Source: Pyxicephalus adspersus (Eukaryota > Chordata > Amphibia > Anura > Pyxicephalidae). From it: DNA of 64,000 nucleotides. Where the stretch lies: NCBI RefSeq assembly GCF_032062135.1, contig NC_092859.1:131837924-131901923 (forward strand). Reading direction: 5' to 3'. Positions 10,501 to 25,500 of this stretch are shown piece by piece. Below the pieces are notes generated by a model. It made no database searches, was not told where the DNA came from, and was given only the letters and a program-made list of their open reading frames with translations. Position 1 is the first letter of the stretch, and each line of letters opens with the position of its first letter. A program made the translations under genes and the position numbers.

Positions 10501-13500
10501 GTTAATGTAAATTTTATTAGACAACATTTTTTTAAACTGATGTACAGCTATCAGGCTATTCATCTGCATCCTATGCTAGGAATTCTATGCTGCTTTTCAT
10601 AAGTACACATGATTGTGTTCATTGGGCTTATGTCCAGGCTTTAAATAGCATGTTCTGATGTTATGAATACTCACTAGAAGTAAGGGAGGGCTGTACATTC
10701 ATACGGTTTTATATTCTCTGGAAGTGTTGGCATTTATATTTATTGTTTGTCGTACGTTCGTTTTAGTGTGATCTTCATTACCAAATATTTGATATTCTTT
10801 CTTTTCATCTATAAAACATTATGTATACTCCCTGTGTATTTGTTTAAATAAAATGCAAACAAAGCTGTGTTTGCTTTGTAGGTATATGCAAGCAGAGGCA
10901 TTCTGCGCTCCGTTGTCATCAAAGATCCTCCAACAGCAAAGGATTACTGTATCACATACAATTCCACATGGACAACACTTCCATCAACCTACACAAATGC
11001 TGTAAGTTCTGTTATATGCTAAACACCCAATGCTTCTTCAGAATGCCTCTATTAAAGAGAAGAATTGTCATTTTGAAACAGTTATTTGGTGTTAAACTTT
11101 AAATGGTCTACATCAAACTATATGTGATTTATTATTTTTAGAAATATCCATGGTGCAAGAAATTTAAGTAGATGACATAAATATAAGTTTCTTTTGGTTG
11201 CAAGTGATGAGTTTTGGGATAAAGGGTCCTGCCCCCCTGTCCTCCTCCTTCTCCTTCTCTGGGCTGCCATTTTTCTTTGCCTTTCCTAGTTCCCTACACA
11301 CCCCTTTTGTGTGGAACCCTTTTTATTTTTCTATCCAAAGTTAAAACTAGGAGAGGAGTTTCTAGAAACCACCTTTGCTTCCCACATCAGGCAGGCTGGT
11401 ATCCCCCCTCCCCCTTTTGTGTGCCTTGCTGGGTTGGTGAGTCCTATGACCTAGAGATTTTTTTCTTGGTATGGGACACTGAGATTTTGTGATTAATATG
11501 GGACTAGTTCTCCTTACGGTTTATAAAGACAGTTTTATTCATATAGTAATATTTTAAGCGGAACTAAACCCACAATGCTCACCTATCCCTATTCCATCTT
11601 GGGGTGCTACCATTTCCCTTTTTTTCTTTCTTGAAATGATCTTCGTCTTAACAGGATGACGTGGGGAGTTCATTCTTTTCCAGATTGCGCAAGAGAAGCC
11701 AGGTATCTCTAGCAATTAACATGTGCGCACCTCAGCAAAATTTGACAGCTGATGGCAATCAGGCAGGTAAGAATAATAATATTGAAGAAGGGACATTGAT
11801 TGCCTGTTCCTTTCTGCAATAACCACCTGCCTGATTGCCAGTGTTAAAAGGGAGAATTGATTTCCACGTTAAGATGTTCTAATGTTAGATGAATTGGTTC
11901 TGTTATTGTTATTAAAGGGCTCATACCATGAATTACACCCCAACACACATGTGGAGTGCTGCAAAAATAATGCAGTGTGCACTAAACTTTTATGCGCTGA
12001 GGTATGTTGCAGCTCATTTACGTTGAACAGGCTATCGAAGTCAACAAGCCTCAAAGCATAATATCAGGTGTGTTGCAGTTCATTGTGAAATAATCCTTCT
12101 ATGGCAACAATGATAAAAGGAAACACAGGAGGAGAAACCAGTAGTGTGTAAGGTGCTTATGCTAAGTGATAGATGATATGTAGTATAAAAATATCATTTG
12201 TTTGAGGTAACCATAGGATGTTGGGCAATCATATTCAGTGAAGCATATTCTCCACCTTCATAGATTCTCAAAAGTAAAGGGTTGCAGGATTCCTAGTGAT
12301 CTGTTTACAATTAAATGCATGGGCACCAGAATTGACAAATATTGTGACATTTGTTTTTCTTAATGCAGCACAATGCAACGCTTGGTACTGGATTATCATG
12401 AGTTGTGTGTTCCTCTTCCTCATTTCAATCTTAGGCCATCTTGATTGGCCGAGCTGAGGTGACATACGTAGGAGTCCCAGCCGCTTCAGGGAAAGCTCAG
12501 GGTAGATCAGCAATTTTGACAGCTGAATAGGAGGGCGGTCATCGCCTGTCCCTCTCTGACAGCTTTTCAAATACTTTAGTCCTGCTTTAAACGGAGACAT
12601 GAAGCCAGTCATGAGTCAGAAACACAGGACCACGATTTGTAATGATCAATTTTGAATTCATAATAATCCACATTATTAAAATAGGAAAACAAGTGACTAT
12701 TGGGGTTGCAGTAGATAATAATAAAATAAACCAGAATTCTGTCACTTTAATATATTCCAGATATTATGATCCAGATAAGTACATTTAGAGAAAGGGTAGC
12801 AAAAATGTTTTGCTATATTTTAAACTTTTAAAATGTATATCATTGCATTGATTAGCTACTAATGTTTCTTTTGTTCTCCTCTCTTACTGAGTTTCACTCC
12901 CTGAGGAAGTCCAATTGCATAGTTTACATGATTTAGCCATTACGATAAAAACAGCCAGGCCTGATAAAGCTGAATTCCAAAAAGTACAATTTAAATAGTT
13001 TACCTATTTATAGGTTGTTACCTATGTTTACCTTGTGTACATTGTTGGAATCTGAACTAAATATAGTGACTCCTAATGGAAAAAAGAATTCCTGTAAAAT
13101 GAGTTCTATACGTGTCAAAGTGATTGTTATTTATGTTCTGATCTGCCCTTGCAGATACTGTTATATAGGAGAAAGCACAGACACCGTAGTTCATAAATAC
13201 TTGATTGAAGATTCATTAAAGCAGTTACTAGTTGCTAGATAGTTTGAGGAAAATACACGTAAAGTTTTACAACTAAAATATATCTTTATGGATGGAGTTC
13301 AAAAACTCAAAAGTTGATGAATAAAATAAAGGAAGATTGAATTGACTGGGTATTATTCATCACAAGGGATTAAATGTTGATCTTGATCTTTGTTTTTGTA
13401 ACTATGTTTATGTCAGAAAGGTTAGCAAGTTGATTTTTGTCTTTTGAACTCTGCATTGACGTCATGTTGACACCTGTCGCTTATTAACGAAATGACAATT

Positions 13501-16500
13501 GTCTTGCATGATTAATGATGTGGAATACCATGTAATACCTTTATATATAAATGTCATTTCCAGTGCTTTATATGTATAGAGATGTTTCCTCTGTAGTAGG
13601 CAGGGATACATTGAGGCTTGGACAAGGACATGACCTGCAACTGTTGCTAATTGTAGCATTTATGTAAATATAGCTTTGAATTGGAATAAATTGTTTGGCG
13701 CTTCAAACCTTGGACTCCATATACTTTAAATGAAAAAGGGGTAGAACCTCTGATAAACATTTATTGCCCTTCTTCCCCGGGTACATTTACCCTTCTATTT
13801 GTCCTTGTGACCATTGTCACCTAGACAGTAACAAGAAAAGGAAATCAGAAATGTTATAGCTGTTACTAGAACAGGAGGCATGGGTAACTTTCATAGGGGC
13901 AGGTATTCAGATTACATATGTCAAAGACTGAAATTCTCCTCATCTTCTAACTTCCTCTTGCATCTCCACGAATAGATGCTTTGAATTTCGCCATACTTAA
14001 ATTCAGGAAAGTGCACCATAGTATTTAGACTTTACAATAGAATATATCTATATGGTTAACAATTTCCATTTTTGTTATTGATTCATCTTTTATATTTTTT
14101 CATTATTTTTCAGACCTTTTACAGGTTGTTAAACTTAAGTTCAGTTTCGCTGTGCAGCCGTTCTGAAGTTCCAAGTTTAGGATTTGAGAACATGGCAGTC
14201 CTTGTGATGGATGGAAACTGCAACATATTGGATAAAGCTCTCTTGGCTCAGGAAAACAATGCTTCCATGCTACTTATTGCTAGTAAAGATGGTCTGGTAC
14301 GTGTCTGGATTAAAAATTTCCATTGGACTTGATAGATTTATATCTAGATACATACAGAACACATTAGCTTTAAACCAAAATGAGATGTATTAGTGCATGT
14401 CAATATGAACATAACTTGAAAAAAAAAATTGCCTCTACATATAATATATATTATCATTATAGTGAGAGAATCAACACATAATAGCATGAAGTGATACATA
14501 ACAGTTGCAATGGAGGGGAGGGGGGGGGTAAAGAATAATGAGCAGAATACAATCTAATTATGGAGAAGATAAGGCAGCTCACATAACCTAAGCCGCAACT
14601 AAACCTATTATAAAGCAAGAAATCCTATTTCCATTAAGGGGCTGTAGATGTAATTGGATAGTAGATATCCCTAAACTTTAAACTGTAAGATTATTGTAGG
14701 CATAACCTGATAATAATTGTTTTTTTTTTTAACAGTGTTCATTTGAAGTTATTCTAACATGTCAGAATTTTCTATTGCAGCCAGCACCTAAGGGCAACAA
14801 AAGTGACCACTTGACAATACAGATTGCCTATGTTAAATATGGAGATGTCATAAATATGGGACAGGTATGTAATTGTGGGTAGTGTGTATAAAAAAGGCTT
14901 ATGGTTGTGTGTGGTGCTGTGTGGTTGTTATTTTTTCTTCTTTATAGACTGCCAGAATCTTTCACATCAATCCATTCCTGCTAACAGTCTGATTTGGCTG
15001 TCAGTCACATAAGCCCTAATGCATGCAAATTTCATTTTTTTTTTGTTTGTTTAAACAATGCTGATTGGTTTTATGGTTTATGTTTTAGTAAAGAAATATA
15101 GGGTTTGGGGCGTTTTTCAGCGTTAACCTCTGAGTTTTAATTTTTTAAACGTTGCAGACAACGTTAAAGATAATGCTCATAAAGTTGCCTCAAGGAAACG
15201 TCCTGGTGTAGATTAGCCTATTTGGAATGCATGGGAATTTCAAACATGGGCTTTTAAAGCCTCAGGTTAAACGCTGGGGAAAATTACTGTGTGAACCCAG
15301 CCTAAACCAAAAAGAAAACAAAAACCATGTAACAAAGACTTCTGCTTATGGTAGACGTAGATAAACCAGGCGGGGGGGTTTATGGATTGTTGAATGGGGG
15401 AGACCAGACATTAGTAACCTGTTTGGTATCTTCAGAGTAAGAGGTTAGAAATCAGTGGGTGAGGCTCTGAGTTTCAACTTAAGCAAATATAATGTTCCCA
15501 ACATGCCCAACGTTTACTAAACTTTTCCATGCAGTCATTATCAAAAGCTCTAATTTCCTCCACTCTCATAATTTAATTGACTCTTGTTACCCATACAGTC
15601 AATGAGGAGTGGGGGGTGGGGGTGGTTCTTTCAAAATAGAGGAATAGGTTGTCGAACTGCCATGAGGTGGCCGTATAGAGTTTTCTTTGGCGAAACGTAG
15701 GATCTGGGAAAATATATGCTGATTGGATTTAAATTTAGGATCCACTTTTGCAAAACAAGTTTTTGACAATGGCCTTGCCTAATATCTTATAGTGACAATA
15801 GAAATAAATACATTTTATAAGAAACTCATATTACCATTTTTTTTACCATTTACTTTTAAAATACTATATGTATAAAAACATGGCTTATTGGATTTGGAGT
15901 ATTAAAAGTGAAGGAAAGTAAAAGGTTTGAGATCAGGGTCAGGCAAGCACAGGGGACAGGTGCTTATAGTATTGTCCTATGCATAATCCCAGTTCAAAAC
16001 AAATTTACAATTCTAATTTTATTCAAATCGTCATTGTTCTTTGCATCAGAAACCCTATTTTAGTGACAATACATACGATACAAAATTTCAGGCAAATTAA
16101 AATTTGCAATTTTAATGAGCTTTGTTAACTTTTGTTTCAACACAGAAGAGACGATCAAATTTTAATTAAGAAATGTAAAACTGGCTCTGTTTTACAGTGC
16201 TCATTATGAACAAATGACACTGGTTGATTTGTGTTGCAGAACCTTTTTGTTTATACGTGGATGTATTTTTATCTGAATTTTTCATTTTCTGCATACCAGC
16301 TAAATGTTGCATCACATTGTGGTATTGAAATAGAGAAATAAAAGTAAATGACAAAATATGGTAACTGCCATTGCCAGTGCTGCATGTTTTCAGTGGGATT
16401 TCATGGGTGACAGTAGAATGATTTTAGGAGAAACTTGCAGGAATAAAGAATTGGTGTCATCTGTAAACAAACCAGTCTTATTGTAAAACGTGTAAATCAT

Positions 16501-19500
16501 TGTCATGATAGGAGAAGGTAGAATAAAAGAATACTAGGTGATTATTTAGCTGGTTGGAAGTTTTGCTGTATTTATCGTTGATTTCATTTTCTAGGTGCTT
16601 GGAAAGGATATTGATGTTACTCTGTACTCCCCTACGTTTGCACAGTTTGATATCAGTCTGCTGGTTATTTTCCTCATCTCTGTATTCACTGTGGCTTTGG
16701 GTGGTTACTGGAGTGGACTGTCTGAGATGTAAGTATAAATGAGGATTTGTAACTCCACTAATGGTTTTATGATTCTAGGTGTAGTCGTCTAACTATGACT
16801 TTTACAATATCCCAATTTAGAAAGAAGACTGTTTTCAGTCAGTTATTGCATTATTTTCTGAAATTTTGTATTGAATAATACAGTGACCTGGTTTTTAAAT
16901 GTGCTAAAATGTTTTCTAATGTAAAAATCATTATTTTAAAACTCATTTTGCAACTTTGGAAATCTAGGGAAGACTTAAGACCCTCTCCAAGTGAAGATGA
17001 ATCTGATAGAAGGAAAAAGAAAGATGAAAATGTGACATTCACCCCTTTGACTGTCATCCTGTTTGTTGTCATATGTTGTGTCATGCTGCTTCTTCTCTAC
17101 TTCTTCTACAAATGGTTAGGTAAGGGACTTGAAGTTGTTTGGAAAGTTTGTTTATATTTTTTTCAGTCATTGGTAGATGGGGGCACCATACTTGGAAAGC
17201 TTTCATGTCGACTAATCCAGTTTGCATTGACACATTTGTTTTATTACATATACATAAGCAGCAGAAAGTCAGAGAAACTCCATAACTATGGTAGTCGTGT
17301 TTTGCAGGTGTTTTACTTAATCTGATACATGTCTTCAACTAAGTGCTTAATATAGGCTTTCATTTACAAGTTCAGATGTGTGTGGCTACTATTTTTGGAA
17401 GAATATGCTAATTTTTATATAAATTGTGCAATAATTGTCGTTGGAAAGGATCTTTCACGTTCCTTTCCAACGACTAAGGACTGCACAATTCATGAACAAG
17501 GGCTGTACATACTGCACCGTTCTGTTCTATGGAGAGGGAGGGGGTGACTGACAGACCAGCACCCCCCTGCACTCTCTCCACTTCACTTCCATTACGATCA
17601 TTCGTCATCTATCGTCCGTGGATCCGATAGGACGGTTCTTTGGATGATGGGACGACGAGCACTGTGCACACGCAAGTTTCTTGTCCGATATCGGCCCTGA
17701 GCCGATTATCAGATGAGAACCATTCCACGTGAGTACCTAGCCTAAGTCCTACTTGCAAAATTGTATTTTTCAATAAGTTAACAAATAAAGGTATCACTTG
17801 AACTGCAAACTTTCTGCAGTATTTAAAAATTAAATATGGCATTATTATGAATAGGAAAATATGTTTGTGTTGTAAACAAAACTAGTATGTGCAAACAATT
17901 TTGTACAACTATTTACCGGTGTTTCTCTTTACAGTTTATGTTATCATTTGCGTGTTTTGTCTTGCATCTGCAATGAGTTTGTTCAACTGCCTCTCTGCAT
18001 TGATACGGAATATCCCATATGGAAGATGCAGGTGTGTTTTCCTAATGTATTAAATATATTAAATGCATTTTGCAAGGCAAGCTTCAGCAGTTACACTAAC
18101 ATTATCTCTCTTTGTTGCTTTGTACAGAATGTCATGCTTCAATAAAAGCGCTGAAGTGAGGCTTCTTTTCTTGGCTGCCTTCTGTGCAGCTGTGTCGGTG
18201 ACCTGGGCAGTGTTCCGAAATGAAGATAGGTACTGTATGTGATAATGGGTATAGAACAACACTTCACTTTCATGTGACACATTTATCACTATACTATAAA
18301 TAAGTTGTTTGTATTCACGGTGCAGCTGTTGGTGTCACACGTTGGAAGAAAAAAAATATGTATGGCTGGTGTGCATATGTACTTAGTAGTAGTTTCCAGA
18401 ATTTTCAGGCCCAGAAATTATAAAATAAATATGTAGATGTTCTGGGCAGTGTGAGAATGTGATGATCAATATTTGGTGACTGATAAGCACTGACACAATG
18501 ATCAGTGATGTAGATCAACTATGAAAAATGCTATCTGCCTTACCATATAATTTTACCTATAATAATCTAGCAACCAGAAAGTGTTAAATGGGTAAAAATT
18601 TAAAGGACAAATAAGTTGCAGTCTAGAAGCTGTCATTTGGGGGAGATTGAATATCTGCATAGAGTCACAGGTAGGTTGTTGTCAGTGCAGAGAAAAAACT
18701 TTAAATATAGAGGAAAAGAAAAGTTGGTTGTGATATTAATGGCAGAATGATCTCCTTATCACCACCTTTTTGGTTTTAGACTTTACATTATTACCTTCTT
18801 ACTAAACTAATTAAAAATGCAATGGCCGGCACCGATGACATTTAACTTGTGTAGTGTAGTGGTAGCCCCACTGCAACGGAGGTTGTTTGATTTTCCAGGA
18901 GTTCAGCAACAGGGGTGGTGTTCTGCTGTGCATTAGATTTACATATTTAGTAAGAGTGACAGAAATTAGTGGCTAGGACATTAAGCCTGATTTATTAAAG
19001 CTTTCCAGGTTTGCTGGATCACCTATCTTGAATGATGAAAGTATATCTTCTCCATCTTTGGAGAGCTTTAATAAATCAGGCCCATTGTGCTTATGACTGC
19101 CAGTGTCCCTGTGATTTGTTTTCCAACACATATGGACAATGTGCTGCATAACAGTCTTGCTACTGTGTCGTCAGTTTTTTCAGCATGAAAGGGATGTTTT
19201 GTTCCTGGGCAATGAATGATGCATGTTGATTGTGACTGTTGATAGGTGGCAGTGGCAGGAACATTGTGCTGCTGTGCAATGCAAATATGTATAGAAGGTG
19301 AAGAGATTGTGTTGCGTGGTAATGGATGTTACATGTGTACGTGTGGAGTGGTGCTAGACTGTTATGACTTGGACAATGTGCTGCTGAGCTTTGGATGCTT
19401 TATATGCTTTGGAATGTTGTTAGCAATAACAGGCACTTAGTTCTGTTAGGCACTTGATGCTGCAAATAAATAAAAATAAAAAAAAATGTTGACTGATAAC

Positions 19501-22500
19501 AGGGACAGGGTATTGTGCTTTTAAATAGTGGATAGTAAATATGTATGGGGAGTGGGGACATTTCAGTTTGCTGCCGAACAGTGGATCCTACATACTGTAG
19601 ATATGTAAGGGAGGTTGTGGCAGACAGCATTGACCGGTACACTATATTGTTGAACATTGAATAGTACATAGTGTTTGTAGCCATGACGAGTGTTGAAAGC
19701 AATGACGAGTACACATTAGTAGCAGAGGAAAAGGAAAGGAAATGTTAAATGGCCGCAATGGTAAAGATTTTTTGCTGCTAAGCAGGGTGTGCCCACACAT
19801 TCCGTATGCCCGAGACCTTTCTAAAAAAAAAAATCATGGTCCAAACATGCATACTTGGTTTGTAGGAATGCTTGTGATCGTGGAGGGGACAGATGTAGGC
19901 ACGTAAGAAGTGCCTTATGTCAGGGGGAAAACCAATGGCAATGAGCAATAATTTTTATTCTACCTCATTATCTGTATTCTGACCTAAGTTGGCAGAAAGG
20001 ACATACAGTTTTGTGAATTGGAATGGCGCGTAATGACCAATTTGTTGACAGACATATTTAGGGACTAATGTGAGATTTAACCATTTGTTAGCAATCACTT
20101 TGCGAATAGAAGGCATGGTTTGACCTATTGGCACCCAGTGAAGTGTATATCATTGACACGTGTGCTGTAAGCAGTTGGGTTAAAGCTGATGACTGTCTGC
20201 GCCCTTCTTTGTGCACTCAGAAAAAATTTTTTTAGCAGAAGGACAGTGTAAAAAACTGTATGTTGACTTGTTTTCTTTAGGTAAATGGAGAATAGCCATG
20301 ATGTTGAAATTTAGCAGAAGTGTGGAACATACACAACTATTGGGGTTACACTTGACCTGATTTGTGTTGAATTTCCTTGGACGTGGCATGACCTATTGAG
20401 GTACATTTAAACATTCATGCAAAACAGGTTAAATGCAGCCCTTATCAGGCGTTGTATTTTTCATTCAGATACTGCTGCATGCATTTAAATAGAAACCACG
20501 ATGTTTGCCAACAGTGCACAACAACATGATTTTCCTTAACTTTCCATCACTTCAGCCCTGTCCCAGTCCTTCATCTTCTGAAAGTGACATGTGACAGTGC
20601 AGGTGGTTGGGGAAACAAACCTTGTTTTGGGTTCACCATACCTGGTATTGGGAATGTCTGTTAGCAGACTTGAACAGTGTGAGGAAGGTGTGTAAAGGGA
20701 AACCTATGGTGCCTATTTGCAGCAAACCTGTTACTTTTCAATGTATGTTCAAAATACTTGTTTTTTTGTAGTAAATAAAGAATATAGGGGGTGTCCAACT
20801 AGTCCTATTAATCTGCTTACTTGTTTATGCTACATCTCCATTTCAGATGGATATGGATATTGCAAGATATTCTAGGAATTGCATTTTGCCTCAACTTTAT
20901 AAAAACTCTGCGAATGCCAAATTTCAAGGTGAGAAGAATATTTTGTTATGTTTTAAAGCCCCCCCCCCCCCCCCCATAACTATATTTGCTTATTCTGAAT
21001 CACCACACTTCCTAAACTAGTCTACTACTTTTTAAAGATGTACAATAGTAAAATTGTTCACAATATCTACCATAGTGTCCCTTATTGAATTCCCTAAAAT
21101 TTGCAGGTGGTGAGGAAAAGGAATTAATTTACAGCTAAAGCAGTCAAAAGTGTATTTTTTTCTGTCTTATAAATATATTGTCCTTTACTTAGCCACCAAA
21201 CTTAATCAATGTCTGCACACATTTTTGTTGGCAAGATTTATTGAAAATATCTACAGGAAATGGCTTTGGTGGTACTCGATAATTGTAGGGAAAATAGGCT
21301 TAAGTGGCCTAAGGTTCCAATTTTTTATTTTTATTTAGCTTATAATTTTCAGATGTGTAAGCTTAATATATTTGAATTAGTGTAATTACTTATAAGGAAT
21401 TCCAGAGATTTGCTATAATAGGTAAACACAATACATTACTCATAATTTAAAACTAATTAAATATCTAATCTTTAAGAAAAAAGGAAAGAGACTGATGGCT
21501 GCCTAAATAAAATGTACTAATCACTTGGTGTTGTGTTTTACAGGCCTGCGTGATCCTTCTAGGTCTTCTTCTTCTCTATGATGTGTTTTTTGTGTTTATT
21601 ACTCCATTTATCACTAAGGTATGGAAACAGTTTGTAGGAGTGTATATTTTACAAATCATTTTACATAAAGGTTATAAACTTGACATTCAACATTTTGTAG
21701 GAAATGGTTCCGTGTGCCAAAAGAACAATAATGTATGCTCTATTCTAAAACTAGAACTGTAGTAATGAGCCACATTGGTAAATCAGTCAGCATGTAAATA
21801 AAGTAAAATGTGATTAAAAGTGTAGAGAATTTTGAACAAAATTACCTTGTTTTAAGATTTAAGTCCTTGTTGGCTTGTATTAAATTATGAGCAGAATATT
21901 GACCAAGAATGTGTAAACGCCCCACATGTCCTAAAACTCAATGCAAACATTATCTAGGCTAACAGATTAAAGTTATTGTCAACTTGCTTGCTGACAAATC
22001 AAATTTGATTCTTGGTCTATCTAGACTTCAGTGACCTCTTCTTAAGAAGGTGTTATTGTCTGTATAGTGTCTAAGGCAGACCTACCACCAAATTGCAAGG
22101 TCTACTTATTCTGCCTGGGCTCTCTCTCCCACCCTAAATCACCAACTTCATGTAGGTAAAAAATTTACTTGAAAAGGAGAAAGTTCAAATTTATACTTAT
22201 TTATAACCATGATTCACCTGCAGCACTCATGGAAGGATGATATCACTGTCTGTTCCTGATAAAAGTTTTACAAATGCAGAGCAGGTAAAAATCTTGCTAG
22301 AAGATGCTCCCGTGTTAGACTTTACCAGTTTATTATAGTATGTTCAAATACAATCTTTTTCCACACAGAATAATAAAGTGCATACAATGTAGTGGTGATG
22401 GCCAGTACTCTATTAAGTAATGTACCTAAACAAATATTTTGAGTTGTGTTCTATTAATTTAAAAATCTTCAACATATAAATTCTGCTGTAAAAAGAAATT

Positions 22501-25500
22501 TTGGAATTATTGAAAATTAATTTTTGTCATGTATATTTTAATAATAGTATTAATACAAAACTTTTTTTGTTTTTTATTATGTTGTGAAATTCAGAATGGT
22601 CAGAGTATCATGGTTGAAGTGGCAGCTGGTCCTTCGGAAAGATCAGAAAAGGTATGTAGATAAGTTTTATAAGTTAAAGTACTGTGTAATATTACTGGAA
22701 ATCTATTGTTTTAAAAATGCACACTAAAGATTTAAAAATGTCCCATAATATATTCCTTGTTCCCATTCCATTTGGTACTTGCCTCTTCCCTTCTATGCTC
22801 CAGTACTGCAGGGGGAGGGACAGAATGGCTAGCAGGGACTCTGTACAGGAACACTTGATCCCACTGCAGGCCTGAACCTAGCCTTAGGCTATGTACACAC
22901 TTGCAATGCTTCTCTTCCGATAATTGGCTCAGTGCCGATATTGGACGAGAATCTGGCGTGTGTACAGCGCCCGTCGTCCGAACAACCATCTTGGCCGATC
23001 CATGGACGTTAAAGGACGAACGATTGTAATGGAAGCGAAGGGGGAGAGTGCGCAGTGGGTGCCGCTCCGTCCTTCTCTCCTCTGCATAGAGCAGAATGGT
23101 GCTGTATGTACAGCAATCGTTCATGCATCGTGCAGTCCTTAGTCGTTGGAAAGGATCGTGAAAGTTCCTTTCCAACAACAATTATTGCACGTGTGTACCC
23201 AGCTTAACTTTATTTTAAAAAGGAATTGTCCAAATAACAGTTCATTACAATACAAATTAGGATGAAAAAGATAGAAGAGCCTACTCTGTGTTATCTCCCA
23301 TAGGCAGAAAGGGCACACACAAACAATGCAGCCTACAGTAATATCTAATGCAGTACAGTTGCATGGTCTGATTATGCTCCCTGGTGACTATGCTGCCGTA
23401 AGCCATGGCCTGGGTAGTCTATTCAGAAGTCTTGCCCTGCTTGTATTGTGTTAAAATGCCAAAGAAAAGGCTTCTGCAGATTGGTCCCACAGAGAGGAGG
23501 AAGCCTGATTTTAATGCTATCATACACTGAGCACTTAACTTTCACTTTGCAAGGAGAAGCCTCTCTGCAAGAGTAATTTTACATTTTCTAGAAGGTTCAG
23601 CTATGTATTTTTTTTTTTCGTTAAAAAAAATACTAACATATCCCATTATATTGGTGTAAGATAGACCAATGTGTTCTGCAAGAAACTACAGTGTTCCTTT
23701 GTACAGACTGCAGGTGTGATATCTGAACATTGATGCATCTGTAAAACCTAAAAATCTTTTTGTAACAAAAGGGAAAAATGCATATTTTAGGAAAAATGTA
23801 TTATTTGTATTGGAAAAGGATGTGCAACAGGACTTGATTTTCATTGCGCACCCTCTAAAACTGCTAACTCTCTGGCTGTCATGTAGATGTTACTTTTAGG
23901 TTTGCTGACTCTAAACAGGTAGACTTATATGCTCAAAACAAAATGTTAAAAAATTACACCATACCATAGGAGATCTGCCAACTAATTAAATTTATTATTT
24001 ACAAATGTTTGTCTCAAGATATTATTGGACAGCATGGTGTCAGTTACTGTATAAAATCCTTACAGTGAGTTAATCACAAACAAAGCAAAAAAAAAAAAAA
24101 AATCTTTATGGAGCCTGTACAGTCATTACCTTCTGGAGCAAGCTGTGCTTTGATATGCAAAAAGCAACAGCTGCAGAATTTGTCTTGGTCATTAAAGAGT
24201 TACAAGAGGTTGCAAATCAGCCCCATTCTTAAGATCACCCAAAAACTCAGCTGTGTTTATCAAACGATTTCTTCTGCAAGTCATTCAAACAGCCCCTCCC
24301 CCCTTCAAGTCTTGGTCCTGCACCAGCAAGCAGGGAATCCCTGTTCCTATCTAGGAGGCGTCCGTATGTCGGATGTCCTTAACTCAGGGGACTACCTGTA
24401 TATTGATTCTAAGTCTGTGCAGAAATAGAAAAATCGCTTTCATAATGATATGGTAAATAAGGTACTAACCAAATTACATAGATTTGCTAGAAATTTCAAC
24501 ATATACCAATTGTGCTATAAAGGGGGATTTGTAGTAGCTTTAATCACTGTACTAAGAATCAAAGATTGACATTTGGGATTTGTAAAAATATTGACATATT
24601 GACCCTGATTTATTAAAGTTCCCCAAGGCTGGAGAGAATACACTTCATCAGTGAAGCTGGGTGTAATCCAGCAAACTTGGAATGGATTTACTAAAAGTCA
24701 TTTGCTATTTGTTATCAAATGCTTTCAATCCTGAACCTGATCCATTTCAGGTTTGCTGGACCACCCAGCTTCACTGATAAAAGTGTATTCCCTCCAGCCT
24801 TGGAGCGCTAAAATAAATAATAATAAATGTAATAAAAATTGTGGTTTGCATTTCTCCTACATACCAGTTTGGCTCATAGAAGGCACAGTAGTTTGGGGGC
24901 TGGGGGACATCTTGGCATAAATCTGCTTTACTAAAGGTGGGTGAACTTCATTTGAATGGAATTTGAATGTAATGTAAGGTATTACAGGCTGCTGCAAGTA
25001 TTTTATATATGCATCCTTTTTTTTGGAAAGATTGTAATGAAAATATAGTAAAGAAATGGTTATACATAGTGAGGACCTACTGTCAAAATATTTCAGAAGA
25101 TACAGAGATATGGGCTATTACATTTATGTGTAAATTTAACCTTTTTTGGTATTGACCTCATCCAATTTTTGGAGCATCCCTATAGGTCATTAAAGCCACC
25201 TATCATTTTTAGGCCTTTTGGCTGCAACCCCAGCCTTCCTCTGAGTGTTATCATGGGTGGTTGGCAGTGTTCATCAAATGCCCCCTAATCCCCCATTGCA
25301 GCAACTGCTCTGGGGCAGCGTTTGTGACCTGGTATCTGCACTACGTCAATAAAAACAAGCCCTTATTACCAAATGGGCACTCAAGAATTTGGTATTGAGG
25401 TGACTATTCTTTGGATTTCTCAGAAATGTTAAAAATGTTATGAGTAAGTTCACCTGCTCTTACCTGTCAATCTACTAAAAGTATCTTTACATTGCATTGG

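Larger units (their letters stand above)
4515..10881 (+). other. SPPL2A: SPPL2A intron 1 with many repeats
   Basis: 6.4-kb intron carrying repeat copies of families A, B, E, F, G, H and R3, listed separately. The stretches around 7671-9527 and 10161-10881 show no exon, RNA gene or defined repeat. A fragment near 8865-8955 loosely resembles family D. Confidence 0.8.
11002..14113 (+). other. SPPL2A: SPPL2A intron 2
   Basis: Holds a CT-rich tract near 11230-11330 and two family H repeats (11555-11850, 12385-12598). The part from 12600 to 14113 is AT-rich with no repeat or exon I could define. Confidence 0.8.

Noticed and set aside
16909..17325. 138-codon + ORF as a separate gene
   Set aside because: It is SPPL2A exon 6 read through into both introns; the splice sites at 16968 and 17119 fit the protein family.
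22732..23181. 149-codon ORF on the - strand
   Set aside because: Almost wholly inside a family D MITE, and similar ORFs appear in other copies.
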